NCBI RefSeq assembly: GCF_024105665.1
Contig: NZ_JAAAMK010000005.1
Location: 124,001-188,000 of the forward strand
Length of the DNA stretch: 64,000 nt
Direction: 5' to 3'
DNA from: Aliihoeflea aestuarii
GTDB lineage: Bacteria; Pseudomonadota; Alphaproteobacteria; Rhizobiales; Rhizobiaceae
Part shown: positions 28,438-36,976 of the stretch, in pieces
How the letters are laid out: every line of letters begins with the position of its first letter
Numbering within the stretch: the first letter of the stretch is position 1
Notes under the pieces: model-generated
Database searches by the model: none
Seen by the model: the letters and a program-made list of their open reading frames with translations, nothing else
What the model was told of the DNA's origin: nothing
Position numbers and translations under genes: made by a program

Positions 28438-29750
28438 TGGAAACCCTTCTTCTGCGTGGGCGTCTTTTGACGTTCCTGTCCGAGCCGCAAAGCGTCGATG
28501 ACCATGCGTCCTATGCTTATGAGGATGATGGAGGGCTTTTGATCCGCGATGGCAGAATCGTGGCCATCGGCGCTTTCGCGGCGGTGTCGAAAAAGGCGGG
28601 ACCGGACGCGAAACTGGTCGACCATCGCCCGCATCTGATCTTGCCGGGCTTTATCGACACCCACGCGCATTATCCGCAGATGCAGGTGATCGCGAGCTTC
28701 GGGACCGAGCTTCTGGAGTGGCTGAACCGCTACACGTTCCCGGAAGAGATGCGCTTTGCCGATCTTCAGCATGGGCGACGCATCGCGCGGCTGTTCTTCG
28801 ACGAGCTGATCCGTCACGGCACGACGAGCGTGGCCGCCTATTGCTCGGTCCACAAGGAGAGCGCGGACGCATTCTTCGCCGAAGCGGAAAGCCGCCATAT
28901 GCTGGTCGTCGGCGGCAAGGTGATGATGGACCGCAACGCGCCGGATGCACTGACGGACACGCCGCAATCCTCCTATGATGACACGAAAGCGCTGATCGAG
29001 CGGTGGCACGGCCACGCGCGCGGTCATTATGCGATCACGCCGCGCTTCGCGATCACCTCGTCGCCCGAGCAGATGGAGATGGCGGGCCAGCTTGCGCGCG
29101 AGCATCCCGACCTGCACATCCAGACGCATCTGTCGGAAAACCATGCCGAGATTGCCTATACGGCCGAGCTCTATCCGTGGGCGAAGGATTATACCGACAT
29201 CTACGAGCATTACGGACTGGCCGGGCCGAAGACGTTGTTCGGTCATTCGATCCATCTGTCCGAGCGCGAGGCCGATGCGCTGTCCGATGCCGGCTCAATC
29301 GCCGTCTTCTGCCCCACCTCGAACCTCTTTCTCGGCTCCGGGCTTTTCGACTATCTGCGCTATCGCAGGCGCGCGAAGCCGCTGCGCATCTCCACCGCCA
29401 CCGATGTCGGCGGTGGCACGAACTATTCGATGCTGCGAACGATGGACGAAGGCTACAAGGTCATCGCGCTCAACGGCGAAAAGCTCAACCCGTTCGCCTC
29501 GTTCTGGCAGATCACGCGCGGCAATGCCGAGGCGCTGTCGATGGCGGAGAAAATTGGTACGCTCGAGGTCGGGACGGATGCCGATCTCGTCGTGCTGGAT
29601 TCAGCGGCGACGCCCGGCATGCGGCTTCGCATGGAGCGGGCCGAAACTTTGGCGGAGGAGCTGTTTCTTCTTCAGACGCTCGGCGACGACCGTGCGGTTC
29701 GGGAGGTTTACGTGGCAGGGAAGCCTGCCAAGAGTGATTTGGCGGGGTGA
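28437..29750 (+). CDS. guaD: Guanine deaminase
   Basis: Converts guanine to xanthine and ammonia. This amidohydrolase of 437 residues has zinc ligands in FIDTHAHYPQM, HLSENHAEI, FGHSIHLSE and the aspartate in TATDVGGGTNYSM. The segment KVMMDRNAPD is typical of guanine deaminases. The ATG at 28437 overlaps the puuD stop by one base; a GTG three bases earlier is an alternative. Repeat copy 4 follows the stop. Confidence 0.94.
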   Translation: METLLLRGRLLTFLSEPQSVDDHASYAYEDDGGLLIRDGRIVAIGAFAAVSKKAGPDAKLVDHRPHLILPGFIDTHAHYPQMQVIASFGTELLEWLNRYTFPEEMRFADLQHGRRIARLFFDELIRHGTTSVAAYCSVHKESADAFFAEAESRHMLVVGGKVMMDRNAPDALTDTPQSSYDDTKALIERWHGHARGHYAITPRFAITSSPEQMEMAGQLAREHPDLHIQTHLSENHAEIAYTAELYPWAKDYTDIYEHYGLAGPKTLFGHSIHLSEREADALSDAGSIAVFCPTSNLFLGSGLFDYLRYRRRAKPLRISTATDVGGGTNYSMLRTMDEGYKVIALNGEKLNPFASFWQITRGNAEALSMAEKIGTLEVGTDADLVVLDSAATPGMRLRMERAETLAEELFLLQTLGDDRAVREVYVAGKPAKSDLAG

Positions 29751-29769
29751 TGCTTCGGTGATAACTGCA

Positions 29770-29902
29770 CTCTACGTTGCCCCCCTCTGTCCTGCCGGAC
29801 ATCTCCCCCGCATGGGGGGAGATCACGCACGGCAAGTTCGGCGACTAGCCAATCTCCCGCCTTGCGGGGGAGATGTCCGGCAGGACAGAGGGGGGCGCGA
29901 AG
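29770..29902. repeat. RIME-like palindromic intergenic repeat, copy 4
   Basis: Begins CTCTACGTTGCCCCCCTCTG and ends GACAGAGGGGGGCGCGAAG, with inner arms ACATCTCCCCCGCATGGGGG and GGGGGAGATGT. It is the best match to copy 1 and has the same orientation. It lies between guaD and the glycerate kinase gene. Confidence 0.87.
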
Positions 29903-29930
29903 AAATGCAGACGCCCCTGGGTTTCTCGCG

Positions 29931-31193
29931 ATGATCAACCCCCGCGCTCTCTTCACCGACATCTTCGCTGCCGCCGTTTCCGCCGCCGATCCCGAGCGGA
30001 CCATCCGCGATCATCTGCCTGCCCGCCCGAAAGGCCGCACCATCGTCATCGGCGCCGGAAAGGGCTCGGCGCAGATGGCGCGGGCACTGGAAAAAGTTTG
30101 GGACGAGGCGCTCGAAGGGGTCGTCGTCACACGCTACGGATATGGCTGCGCTTGCGAGCGCATCGAGATCATCGAGGCGGCGCATCCCGTGCCGGATGAA
30201 GCCGGACTTGCGGCTGGCCGAAGGCTGCTCGATGCAGTCGCCGGTCTGACGAAGGATGATCTCGTCATCGCTCTGATCTCCGGAGGCGGGTCGGCGCTGT
30301 TGCCCGCGCCGCCGGCCGGGCTGACGCTTGGCGACGAGATCGCCGTCAACGAAGCGCTGCTCGCCTCCGGCGCGCCGATCTCGGCGATGAACACCATCCG
30401 CAAACATGTCTCGACCATCAAGGGAGGACGGCTGGCGGCGGCAGCGCATCCGGCAAAAGTCGTCTCGCTCATCGTCTCGGACATTCCCGGCGATAATCCG
30501 GCTCATGTCGCTTCCGGCCCGACCGTGCCCGATCGCGCGACGCGCGAGGAGGCGCTCGGTCTGGTCGACACGTACCGGCTGAAACTGCCGGATGCGGTGA
30601 TGACACATTTGCGATCTTCGGCGGCCGATGCACCGCTCCCCGACGAAGCACGCTTCGCCGGAAACAAGGTGCGCGTCATTGCATCTGCGAGCCTGTCACT
30701 GGAAGCTGCCGTAGTCGAGGCGAAACGGCAGGGCATCGAGGCGGTCATCCTGTCCGACGCGATCGAGGGTGAGGCGCGCGAAGTCGGCAAGGTTCATGCC
30801 GCGCTGGCGCGCGAGATCGCCTTGCGGGACCGACCGTTTCGGAAGCCTGTGCTGCTTTTGTCTGGCGGTGAGACGACGGTGACGATCCGCGAGAAGGGCG
30901 GCCAGGGCGGGCGCAATACCGAATTCCTGCTGTCGCTGGCGCTGGGCATCGAGGGGCTTGACGGCGTCCACGCTTTCGCGGCGGACACGGACGGAATCGA
31001 CGGCTCCGAGGCAAATGCCGGGGCATTCGCCGACGGTTCCACCGCAACGCACCTGCGGCATGCTGGGCACGATCCCCGCGCGCTCCTCGCCCGCCACGAT
31101 GCCTGGACGGCGTTCGATGCGTTGGGCGATCTGTTCGAGCCGGGACCGACCGGAACGAATGTCAATGATCTGCGGGCTGTGCTTGTCCGTTGA
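29931..31193 (+). CDS. Glycerate 2-kinase (MOFRL family; also annotated hydroxypyruvate reductase TtuD)
   Basis: A 420-residue protein with an N-terminal nucleotide-binding domain (TIVIGAGKGSAQMARALE, VIALISGGGSALLPAP) and a C-terminal MOFRL domain (LLLSGGETTVTIREKG, GRNTEFLLSLAL, AADTDGIDGSEANAGAF). The family phosphorylates D-glycerate. In this setting it could assimilate glyoxylate released by AllA after conversion through tartronate semialdehyde; the carboligase and reductase are not in the window. The ATG at 29931 lies 28 bases after repeat copy 4. Confidence 0.88.
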   Translation: MINPRALFTDIFAAAVSAADPERTIRDHLPARPKGRTIVIGAGKGSAQMARALEKVWDEALEGVVVTRYGYGCACERIEIIEAAHPVPDEAGLAAGRRLLDAVAGLTKDDLVIALISGGGSALLPAPPAGLTLGDEIAVNEALLASGAPISAMNTIRKHVSTIKGGRLAAAAHPAKVVSLIVSDIPGDNPAHVASGPTVPDRATREEALGLVDTYRLKLPDAVMTHLRSSAADAPLPDEARFAGNKVRVIASASLSLEAAVVEAKRQGIEAVILSDAIEGEAREVGKVHAALAREIALRDRPFRKPVLLLSGGETTVTIREKGGQGGRNTEFLLSLALGIEGLDGVHAFAADTDGIDGSEANAGAFADGSTATHLRHAGHDPRALLARHDAWTAFDALGDLFEPGPTGTNVNDLRAVLVR

Positions 31194-31216
31194 GACGATG
31201 GCGCGGGTGAGAGGTC

Positions 31217-31343
31217 GAGGCATGGATTCCTGTGACGAGCACAGGAATGACGGTGGAGAGGTTTGACGCCAATCTCCAGCGTTGACGATTAGCTTATCCC
31301 CTGATGCCGTCATTCCTGTGCTTGTCACAGGAATCCATGCCTC
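31217..31343. repeat. Large inverted repeat, 37-base arms with 53-base spacer
   Basis: The left arm at 31217-31253 (GAGGCATGGATTCCTGTGAC and on) and the right arm at 31307-31343 are near-perfect reverse complements. Each arm is itself a palindrome around CATTCCTGTG and CACAGGAATG. It resembles a REP-type element common in rhizobia and is unrelated to the CTCTACGTTGCC family. It lies between convergent genes and may end both transcripts. Confidence 0.75.
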
Positions 31344-31372
31344 GCCGGTTCCACCAACACGACGTCGATATT

Positions 31373-32848
31373 TCACGCCGCCATCAACTCCTTCACCTTC
31401 CGCATGTCCGCGACAAAGCGTTCGCGCTCCGCCTCGGCATCCGCGCGTTCCCGGATGCGTAGGATGAAGGACGGGTGGATGGTGATGAAGACGCGCAGCC
31501 CGTCCTCGCGCGTCATCACTTCGCCGCGCATCTTCGTCACCGGGATCGCCTTGCCGATGAGCGATTGCGCGGCGGTCGCGCCGAGGGCGACCGCGAGGTC
31601 CGGCTTGATGAAACCCAGTTCCTGCTCCACCCACCAGCGGCAGGCTTGAAACTCTCCCGCATTCGGCTTGGAATGGATGCGGCGCTTGCCGCGCGGTTCG
31701 AACTTGAAGTGCTTGACCGCATTGGTGACGTAAGTGATGCGCCGGTCGACGCCCGCTTCCGCCAAAACGCCGTCGAAGACCTTGCCGGCCGGACCGACGA
31801 AAGGATGGCCGGCGATATCCTCCTGATCGCCGGGCTGCTCGCCGACGAAGACGATGCGGGCATCTTCGGGCCCTTCACCGAAAACGGTCTGCGTCGCATC
31901 GCGCCAGAGCGGGCAGCGGCGGCAGCCTTTCGCCTGTTCGCGCGCCTCGGCCAACGAAGCGGCTGGCACCTCCGTCGCAGTCGGCTCATCCTTGCCCGTC
32001 CAATAGCGCGCCTGAATCTTCTTGTGATGCGGAGCCGGCATGGTCGGCATCCTTTCGATCATCTCCTTCGCCGCACGGTCGGCGCCCTTGATCATGTCGG
32101 GAATGAGCGCGGCTTCCGGTAGGTTCTTCCAGTATTTTTTCGGCATCTCGGCCTGCATCGCCTTCACCTTCAGCCGTGCCGGATTGAAGATGTTGGTGAA
32201 ATAGGTGCGCCACAATTCCTCCGTCGCGTCGGCGGCGGGCGCGTCCGCTTTCGAGGCCGGCGGGCCGATGGTCAGCGCTTCGCCATCCCAGTCCGCCGTG
32301 CCTTTCGGGGTCAGGATCGTCCAGCGCATGCCGGTGAAGCGGCGCACGAAAAATGCCGCGTTGCGTTCGAGGATGAAATGGTCGGGTTCGAACCACGCGA
32401 CATAACGCTTATCGTCGTCTTCGCCGATTTCCACGAACCGCACGAAGGCGCGCATCTTGTGCGTGTCGCGCCGCACGGCCTTTTCCATTTCGTGAAGGCG
32501 GATGATGTCGGGATCGGACGCGATCTTGATGAGTTCCGGTTCGCGGGCGAGCCGGAACAGGACGCGATAGAGAAAGGCGAAGCGCGATGGGTCGGTATGG
32601 CAGGCGACTGCCTCGGCGCGATCGATGAATTCGCGCGGCACGTTGAGTGTCCGGCCTGATGGAATGTCCGGAAGGGGCGCGCTATCGGCGAAAAGATCGT
32701 CTTCGGCGCCCGTTTGCCAAACGATATCGTGCGGCGGAACATCGTTCAGAACCAGCCGGCGCGCTGCATCCCGCCATCCGGCGAAATCAACCTCGCTTTC
32801 GAGACGAACGGAAAAAGCAGTGTTCGGCTGGCGCTCGGGCTGGCTCAT
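31373..32848 (-). CDS. udgX: DUF4130 domain fused to UdgX-type uracil-DNA glycosylase
   Basis: A 491-residue two-domain protein. Residues about 1-270 match the DUF4130 DNA-metabolism domain usually paired with a radical SAM protein. Residues about 285-491 form a family 4-like uracil-DNA glycosylase, with iron-sulfur cysteines in GCRRCPLW, motif A in VFVGEQPGDQEDIAGHPFVG and motif B IHPSFILR. The diagnostic UdgX loop KRRIH is present; its histidine (about residue 392) forms a covalent bond with uracil-site DNA in studied members. The ATG at 32848 overlaps the radical SAM stop by one base. Confidence 0.9.
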   Translation of the reverse strand: MSQPERQPNTAFSVRLESEVDFAGWRDAARRLVLNDVPPHDIVWQTGAEDDLFADSAPLPDIPSGRTLNVPREFIDRAEAVACHTDPSRFAFLYRVLFRLAREPELIKIASDPDIIRLHEMEKAVRRDTHKMRAFVRFVEIGEDDDKRYVAWFEPDHFILERNAAFFVRRFTGMRWTILTPKGTADWDGEALTIGPPASKADAPAADATEELWRTYFTNIFNPARLKVKAMQAEMPKKYWKNLPEAALIPDMIKGADRAAKEMIERMPTMPAPHHKKIQARYWTGKDEPTATEVPAASLAEAREQAKGCRRCPLWRDATQTVFGEGPEDARIVFVGEQPGDQEDIAGHPFVGPAGKVFDGVLAEAGVDRRITYVTNAVKHFKFEPRGKRRIHSKPNAGEFQACRWWVEQELGFIKPDLAVALGATAAQSLIGKAIPVTKMRGEVMTREDGLRVFITIHPSFILRIRERADAEAERERFVADMRKVKELMAA

Positions 32849-34083
32849 CAGAACAGGCTCAGTTGCTTCGGCTTTCCAACCAGTTCGGCACGCAGATGTT
32901 CCGCATCGGTCATACCGCCGGGCGACCAGCCATCGGCGACGATGAAGGGGCGCACCTTGGTCACCGACTGGCAAAGCCGGCCGACATCCTCCAGCCGCAG
33001 GCGGCGATAGCGGCGCACGTCCAGCATCTTCTTCACAGCCTTGGTGCCGAAACCCGGCACGCGAAGCAGCATCTCGCGCGGTGCGCGGTTGACGTCGACG
33101 GGGAAGGACGCGCGGTTGGACAGCGCCCAGGCGAGCTTGGGATCGACGGCGAGGTCGAGCATTCCATCCTGCCGGCCGGCGGTGATTTCGCGCCGGTCGA
33201 AGCCGTAAAAGCGCATCAGCCAGTCAGCCTGGTACAGCCGGTGCTCGCGCATCAGCGGCGGCTTTGCGGAGGGCAGGGCGGAGGAGGAATCCGGGATGGG
33301 GCTGAAGGCGGAATAATAGACGCGGCGCAATTGATAGCTGCCATAGAGCCGGGCGCTGGTGCCCAGGATGTCGGCGTCGCTGGTGGCATCCGCGCCGACG
33401 ATCATCTGCGTCGATTGTCCGCCGGGCGCAAAGCGCTGGCGCTTCTTCGTTCTCATGGTCGGTTCCGTCTTCTCCTCGATCTTGGAGCGCAGTTTCGCCA
33501 TCGAGACGCGGATCGTTTCAGGCCGCTTTTCCGGGGCGAGACGCTTCACGCCCTCGTCGGTCGGCAGTTCGACATTGATCGACAGGCGGTCGGCATGAAT
33601 GCCTGCCTGCTCCAGAAGCTCGGGCGCGCATTCGGGAATGGTCTTCAGATGGATATAGCCGCCGAATTTGTGCTCGACGCGGAGCCGGCGCGCGACCTCG
33701 ACCATTTCGCTCATCGTCTCGTCCGGCGAGCGGATGACGCCGGAGGACAGGAACAGGCCCTCGATATAGTTGCGCTTGTAGAATTCCAGTGTCAGCGACA
33801 CGACCTCGTCGATCGCAAAACGCGCCCGCTTCACGTTGGAGGAGGAGCGGTTGATGCAATAGCTGCAATCGTAGATGCAGAAATTCGTCAGAAGGATCTT
33901 GAGCAAAGAAATGCAGCGGCCGTCCGGCGCGTAGGAATGGCAGATGCCCATGCCCTCAGTCGAGCCGATCCCGCCCGATTTCAGCGAATTGCGCTTCGCC
34001 GCGCCGGAGGACGCGCAGGAGGCATCGTATTTTGCGGCATCCGACAGGATAGCCAGCTTTTGGCGAGTAGACAGAATGCTCAT
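32848..34083 (-). CDS. Putative DNA modification/repair radical SAM protein
   Basis: A protein of about 411 residues with the radical SAM cluster motif CIYDCSYC (CxxxCxxC) and the downstream pattern GLFLSSGVIRSPDETM. The C-terminal region has helix-hairpin-helix features (VNRAPREMLLRVPGFGTKAV) that suggest DNA binding. The family is a known partner of the DUF4130/UDG protein, and the two genes overlap by one base. Its reaction is not established. The ATG at 34083 matches the family N-terminus; the open frame extends upstream without similarity. Confidence 0.88.
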   Translation of the reverse strand: MSILSTRQKLAILSDAAKYDASCASSGAAKRNSLKSGGIGSTEGMGICHSYAPDGRCISLLKILLTNFCIYDCSYCINRSSSNVKRARFAIDEVVSLTLEFYKRNYIEGLFLSSGVIRSPDETMSEMVEVARRLRVEHKFGGYIHLKTIPECAPELLEQAGIHADRLSINVELPTDEGVKRLAPEKRPETIRVSMAKLRSKIEEKTEPTMRTKKRQRFAPGGQSTQMIVGADATSDADILGTSARLYGSYQLRRVYYSAFSPIPDSSSALPSAKPPLMREHRLYQADWLMRFYGFDRREITAGRQDGMLDLAVDPKLAWALSNRASFPVDVNRAPREMLLRVPGFGTKAVKKMLDVRRYRRLRLEDVGRLCQSVTKVRPFIVADGWSPGGMTDAEHLRAELVGKPKQLSLF

Positions 34084-34183
34084 TCGTTCATGATATGTTC
34101 CTTTTCGTGAGAGTGCTATTAAAAATGCTAATGGCATGTTCCGCTCGATTGACCTCGACCGGAGAAGCAGTCAAAGCAGCGCC

Positions 34184-34657
34184 ATGACCCAAATCCAACC
34201 GATCACGCCCGCAGATTTCAGCGCCGTCCTCGATCTCAATACGCGCCATGAAAACGAGTTGTCGCCGCTCGATGCGGTGCGCTTCGCCGGACTTGTCGAA
34301 GCTGCCTATCTCGCCGGCGTCGTCGGTGAGGCGGACGCGTTCCTGATCGCGTTCGACGAGACGAGCGACTATGACAGCCCCAATTTCATCTGGTTTCGCG
34401 AGCGCTATCCCCGCTTTGCCTATGTGGACCGGATCGCGGTCGCGCAACACGCGCGGGGGCGTGGGCTGGCAAGGTTGTTCTACGAAGCACTTTTCGAAAA
34501 GGCGAAGGCGGACGGGCACGAGATGATCGCCTGCGAGGTCAATCTCGATCCGCCCAACCCCGCGTCAGATGCCTTCCACGCAGCGCTCGGTTTTCGCGAG
34601 GTCGGGACCGCCGGCTACGGCAAGAAGACCGTGCGCTATTTCGTGAAAGAGCTTTAA
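34184..34657 (+). CDS. GNAT family N-acetyltransferase
   Basis: A 157-residue acetyltransferase. The acetyl-CoA loop is VAQHARGRGLARLFYEAL (Q/RxxGxG/A type) at about residues 88-105, with beta-strand partners before (FAYVDRIAV) and a late GFREVGTAGYG segment. The start at 34184 (MTQIQPITPADF) fits the fold; an ATG at 34136 is possible. It is divergent from the radical SAM gene. The substrate is unknown. Confidence 0.82.
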   Translation: MTQIQPITPADFSAVLDLNTRHENELSPLDAVRFAGLVEAAYLAGVVGEADAFLIAFDETSDYDSPNFIWFRERYPRFAYVDRIAVAQHARGRGLARLFYEALFEKAKADGHEMIACEVNLDPPNPASDAFHAALGFREVGTAGYGKKTVRYFVKEL

Positions 34658-34706
34658 GCGCCGCTTTTGTGCGACGTCGAGCCGTTCCGGCCGGCTGCAA
34701 AATGCT

Positions 34707-35681
34707 TCAGCCCGAAATATCGATCACGCCGCAATCGCCTGTTTCCGAGCCAAAGGCGATGCGGCGGCCGTCGCGGTCCCAGTCCATCGAGGTGATCGCG
34801 GACTGGCCCGGACGGCGCAGCAGGATTTCCTTCGCGTCGGCAACGCGGACCGCCATCACCATGCCGTCGCCATAGCCGATGGCGAGGATTTCCTCGGTCG
34901 GGTGGAAGGCGACGGCGGTCGCCATCGTGTCGCCGCGCGTGCCGAGTTCGAGCGGGGGTTTGCCCATCGGCCCGTCCTTCGTCTGGAACGGCCACACGAT
35001 CGCTGCCGGCGCACCGGAGCTTGCGAGCCACTTGCCTTTCGGCCCCCAGGACAGGCTCTTCACCTTGGCCGGATAGCCCGTCATACGCATGTGCTTGCCG
35101 TCGGAAAGCCGCCAGCCGTGAAGCGCGTTTTCCTGCATGGCGGTGACGAGGAAGTTGCCATCGGGCGAGAAGGTGACGCCGATATGGGCGCCCGCCCATT
35201 CGAGTTCGACCGGCTTGCCGGCGGTGGCCGGAAAATGCAGCGTCGCGCCATTGTAGCGGGCCGCCGCGATGCGCAAGCCTTTGGGGGCGAAGGCGACCGC
35301 CTCGACCGTGCGCGGATGATCGAACGACTTTACCGCGCCATCCGGCAGGCGCACATGCGCGGTCTTGCCTGTGGCGAAAGCCACCGCGCCGCGCGGGCCG
35401 GCGGCGATTGCCGAGACCCATTTGCGGCCAGCTTCGGCAAGCGTCTCGGCATTGCCATCGGCGCAAAGCGACAACGCCTTGCCGTCCTCGCCGCCGGTCA
35501 GGAGCCGGTCGCGCGCGTCGTTGGCGACGGCGCACAAAAGCCCGTCATGCGCTTCGACGGTTTTGTGACCTTGGTCGAGACGGTGGACCGTCCCGTCCGC
35601 CAGCGCGAAATGCGGGATGTCGGAAATGAAGGCGGCCGTGATGCAATGGCCGTCGAGATCGAGCGGAGCGACTGTCGGCAT
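34707..35681 (-). CDS. WD40 repeat protein
   Basis: A 324-residue protein made of about seven WD40-like blades, for example RIAAARYNGATLHFP, GVTFSPDGNFLVTAMQ, SLSWGPKGKWLASSG and SMDWDRDGRRIAFGSE. It has no signal peptide, so a cytoplasmic propeller is likely. It follows the CobW-family GTPase on the same strand with repeat copy 5 between, a pairing I recall as recurrent in Hyphomicrobiales. The role is unknown; a scaffold for the metallochaperone is a guess. Confidence 0.82.
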   Translation of the reverse strand: MPTVAPLDLDGHCITAAFISDIPHFALADGTVHRLDQGHKTVEAHDGLLCAVANDARDRLLTGGEDGKALSLCADGNAETLAEAGRKWVSAIAAGPRGAVAFATGKTAHVRLPDGAVKSFDHPRTVEAVAFAPKGLRIAAARYNGATLHFPATAGKPVELEWAGAHIGVTFSPDGNFLVTAMQENALHGWRLSDGKHMRMTGYPAKVKSLSWGPKGKWLASSGAPAAIVWPFQTKDGPMGKPPLELGTRGDTMATAVAFHPTEEILAIGYGDGMVMAVRVADAKEILLRRPGQSAITSMDWDRDGRRIAFGSETGDCGVIDISG

Positions 35682-35719
35682 CGGTTAGGAAGCCCTGGCC
35701 GATAGAGGGTTCCGCTTGG

Positions 35720-35838
35720 TCGCGCCCCCCTCTGGCCTGCCGGCCATCTCCCCCGCAGGGGGGGAGATTATGCTGTGTCGAGGACGAGATTGATCTCCCC
35801 CCTTGAGGGGGAGATGGCCGGCAGGCCAGAAGGGGGCA
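35720..35838. repeat. RIME-like palindromic intergenic repeat, copy 5
   Basis: Same family as copies 1-4, in the orientation of copy 3: CGCGCCCCCCTCTGGCCTG on the left, GGCAGGCCAGAAGGGGGC on the right, inner arms CATCTCCCCC and GGGGGAGATG. It separates the CobW-type gene from the WD40 gene on the minus strand. Confidence 0.83.
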
Positions 35839-35865
35839 AGGTAAAATGCGATCATAAAACCAGTC

Positions 35866-36903
35866 TTACGCTTGGCAGGCTTCAAAGGTGCGGCGCAGGC
35901 GGTCCTCGTCGAGGTCGCGGCCGATGAAGACGAGGCGGCTTTCGCGCTTCTCGCCGTCTTTCCACGCGCGCTGGTGATCGCCTTCGATGATCATGTGCAC
36001 GCCCTGCACGACATAACGCTCGGGATCATCCTTGATGGCGATGATGCCTTTCAGGCGCAGGATGCTCGGGCCGTCCATCTGCGTGGTCTTTTCCAGCCAC
36101 GGGAAGAACTTTTTCGGGTCCATGTCGCCGCCGCGCAGTGAAATGGATTTCACCGTCGCGTCGTGGATCGGCGAGGCATGGTCGTGGTGGTGATCATGGC
36201 CGCAATCGGGACCGTGGACATGGTCGTGCTCGTGGCTGTGCTCGTGGTCCTGATCAAGGAAATGCGGGTCGTTGTCGAGCGCACGGGACAGGTCGAACGC
36301 GCCGCGGTCGAGCACTGCGGCGAGGTCCACGGCCGAGCGTTGCGTGCGGTGAATGCGGGCCGACGGGTTGATCGAGCGGATCGTCGCCTCGACGGCGCGC
36401 AATTCATCATCGGTGACGAGATCGGTCTTGTTGAGGAGCACGACGTCGGCAAAGGCGATCTGGTCTTCCGCTTCCTTGGAATCCTTGAGCCGCAGCGGCA
36501 GGTGCTTGGCATCGACCAGTGCGACGACGGCGTCGAGCTTGGTCTTGGCGCGCACGTCGTCGTCCATGAAGAAGGTCTGCGCGACGGGGGCGGGGTCGGC
36601 GAGGCCGGTCGTCTCGACGAGAATGGCGTCAAAACGGCCCGGACGGCGCATCAAAGCCTCGACGGTGCGGATCAAATCGCCGCGCACCGTGCAGCAGATG
36701 CAGCCATTGTTCATCTCGTAGATTTCCTCATCGGATTCCACGATCAGATCGTTGTCGATGCCGATTTCGCCGAACTCGTTGACGATGACGGCGTAGCGCT
36801 TGCCGTGGTCTTCGGTGAGGATGCGGTTCAAAAGCGTCGTCTTGCCGGAACCGAGATAGCCGGTGAGGACGGTGACGGGAATCTGGGTTTGCGGATCGGC
36901 CAT
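35866..36903 (-). CDS. CobW/COG0523 family GTPase, putative zinc metallochaperone
   Basis: A 345-residue GTPase with Walker [13 protein letters not shown], the metal-binding [12 protein letters not shown] (CxCC), [10 protein letters not shown], and the guanine-specificity motif NKTDLV. A histidine-rich stretch of about 30 residues ([18 protein letters not shown] and on) lies near residues 210-240 and would bind zinc or a similar metal. The C-terminal CobW domain follows. A strong AAGGAG precedes the ATG. The family delivers metal ions to client enzymes; the client here is unknown. Confidence 0.9.
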   Translation of the reverse strand: MADPQTQIPVTVLTGYLGSGKTTLLNRILTEDHGKRYAVIVNEFGEIGIDNDLIVESDEEIYEMNNGCICCTVRGDLIRTVEALMRRPGRFDAILVETTGLADPAPVAQTFFMDDDVRAKTKLDAVVALVDAKHLPLRLKDSKEAEDQIAFADVVLLNKTDLVTDDELRAVEATIRSINPSARIHRTQRSAVDLAAVLDRGAFDLSRALDNDPHFLDQDHEHSHEHDHVHGPDCGHDHHHDHASPIHDATVKSISLRGGDMDPKKFFPWLEKTTQMDGPSILRLKGIIAIKDDPERYVVQGVHMIIEGDHQRAWKDGEKRESRLVFIGRDLDEDRLRRTFEACQA

Positions 36904-36976
36904 GGCCGCGTCTCCTTAAATGGAGGAAAGTGAAGTCGGCCCGATATAGGACGTCACGATTCGATTTGCACGGGGG

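Noticed and set aside
32647-34110. 487-codon plus-strand frame over the radical SAM gene
   Set aside because: It is opposite to a gene with CxxxCxxC and other family motifs; its own sequence is low-complexity and unlike known proteins.
20065-35838. CRISPR array from the repeated intergenic sequences
   Set aside because: The copies are kilobases apart, palindromic and in both orientations, with no regular spacers or cas genes.
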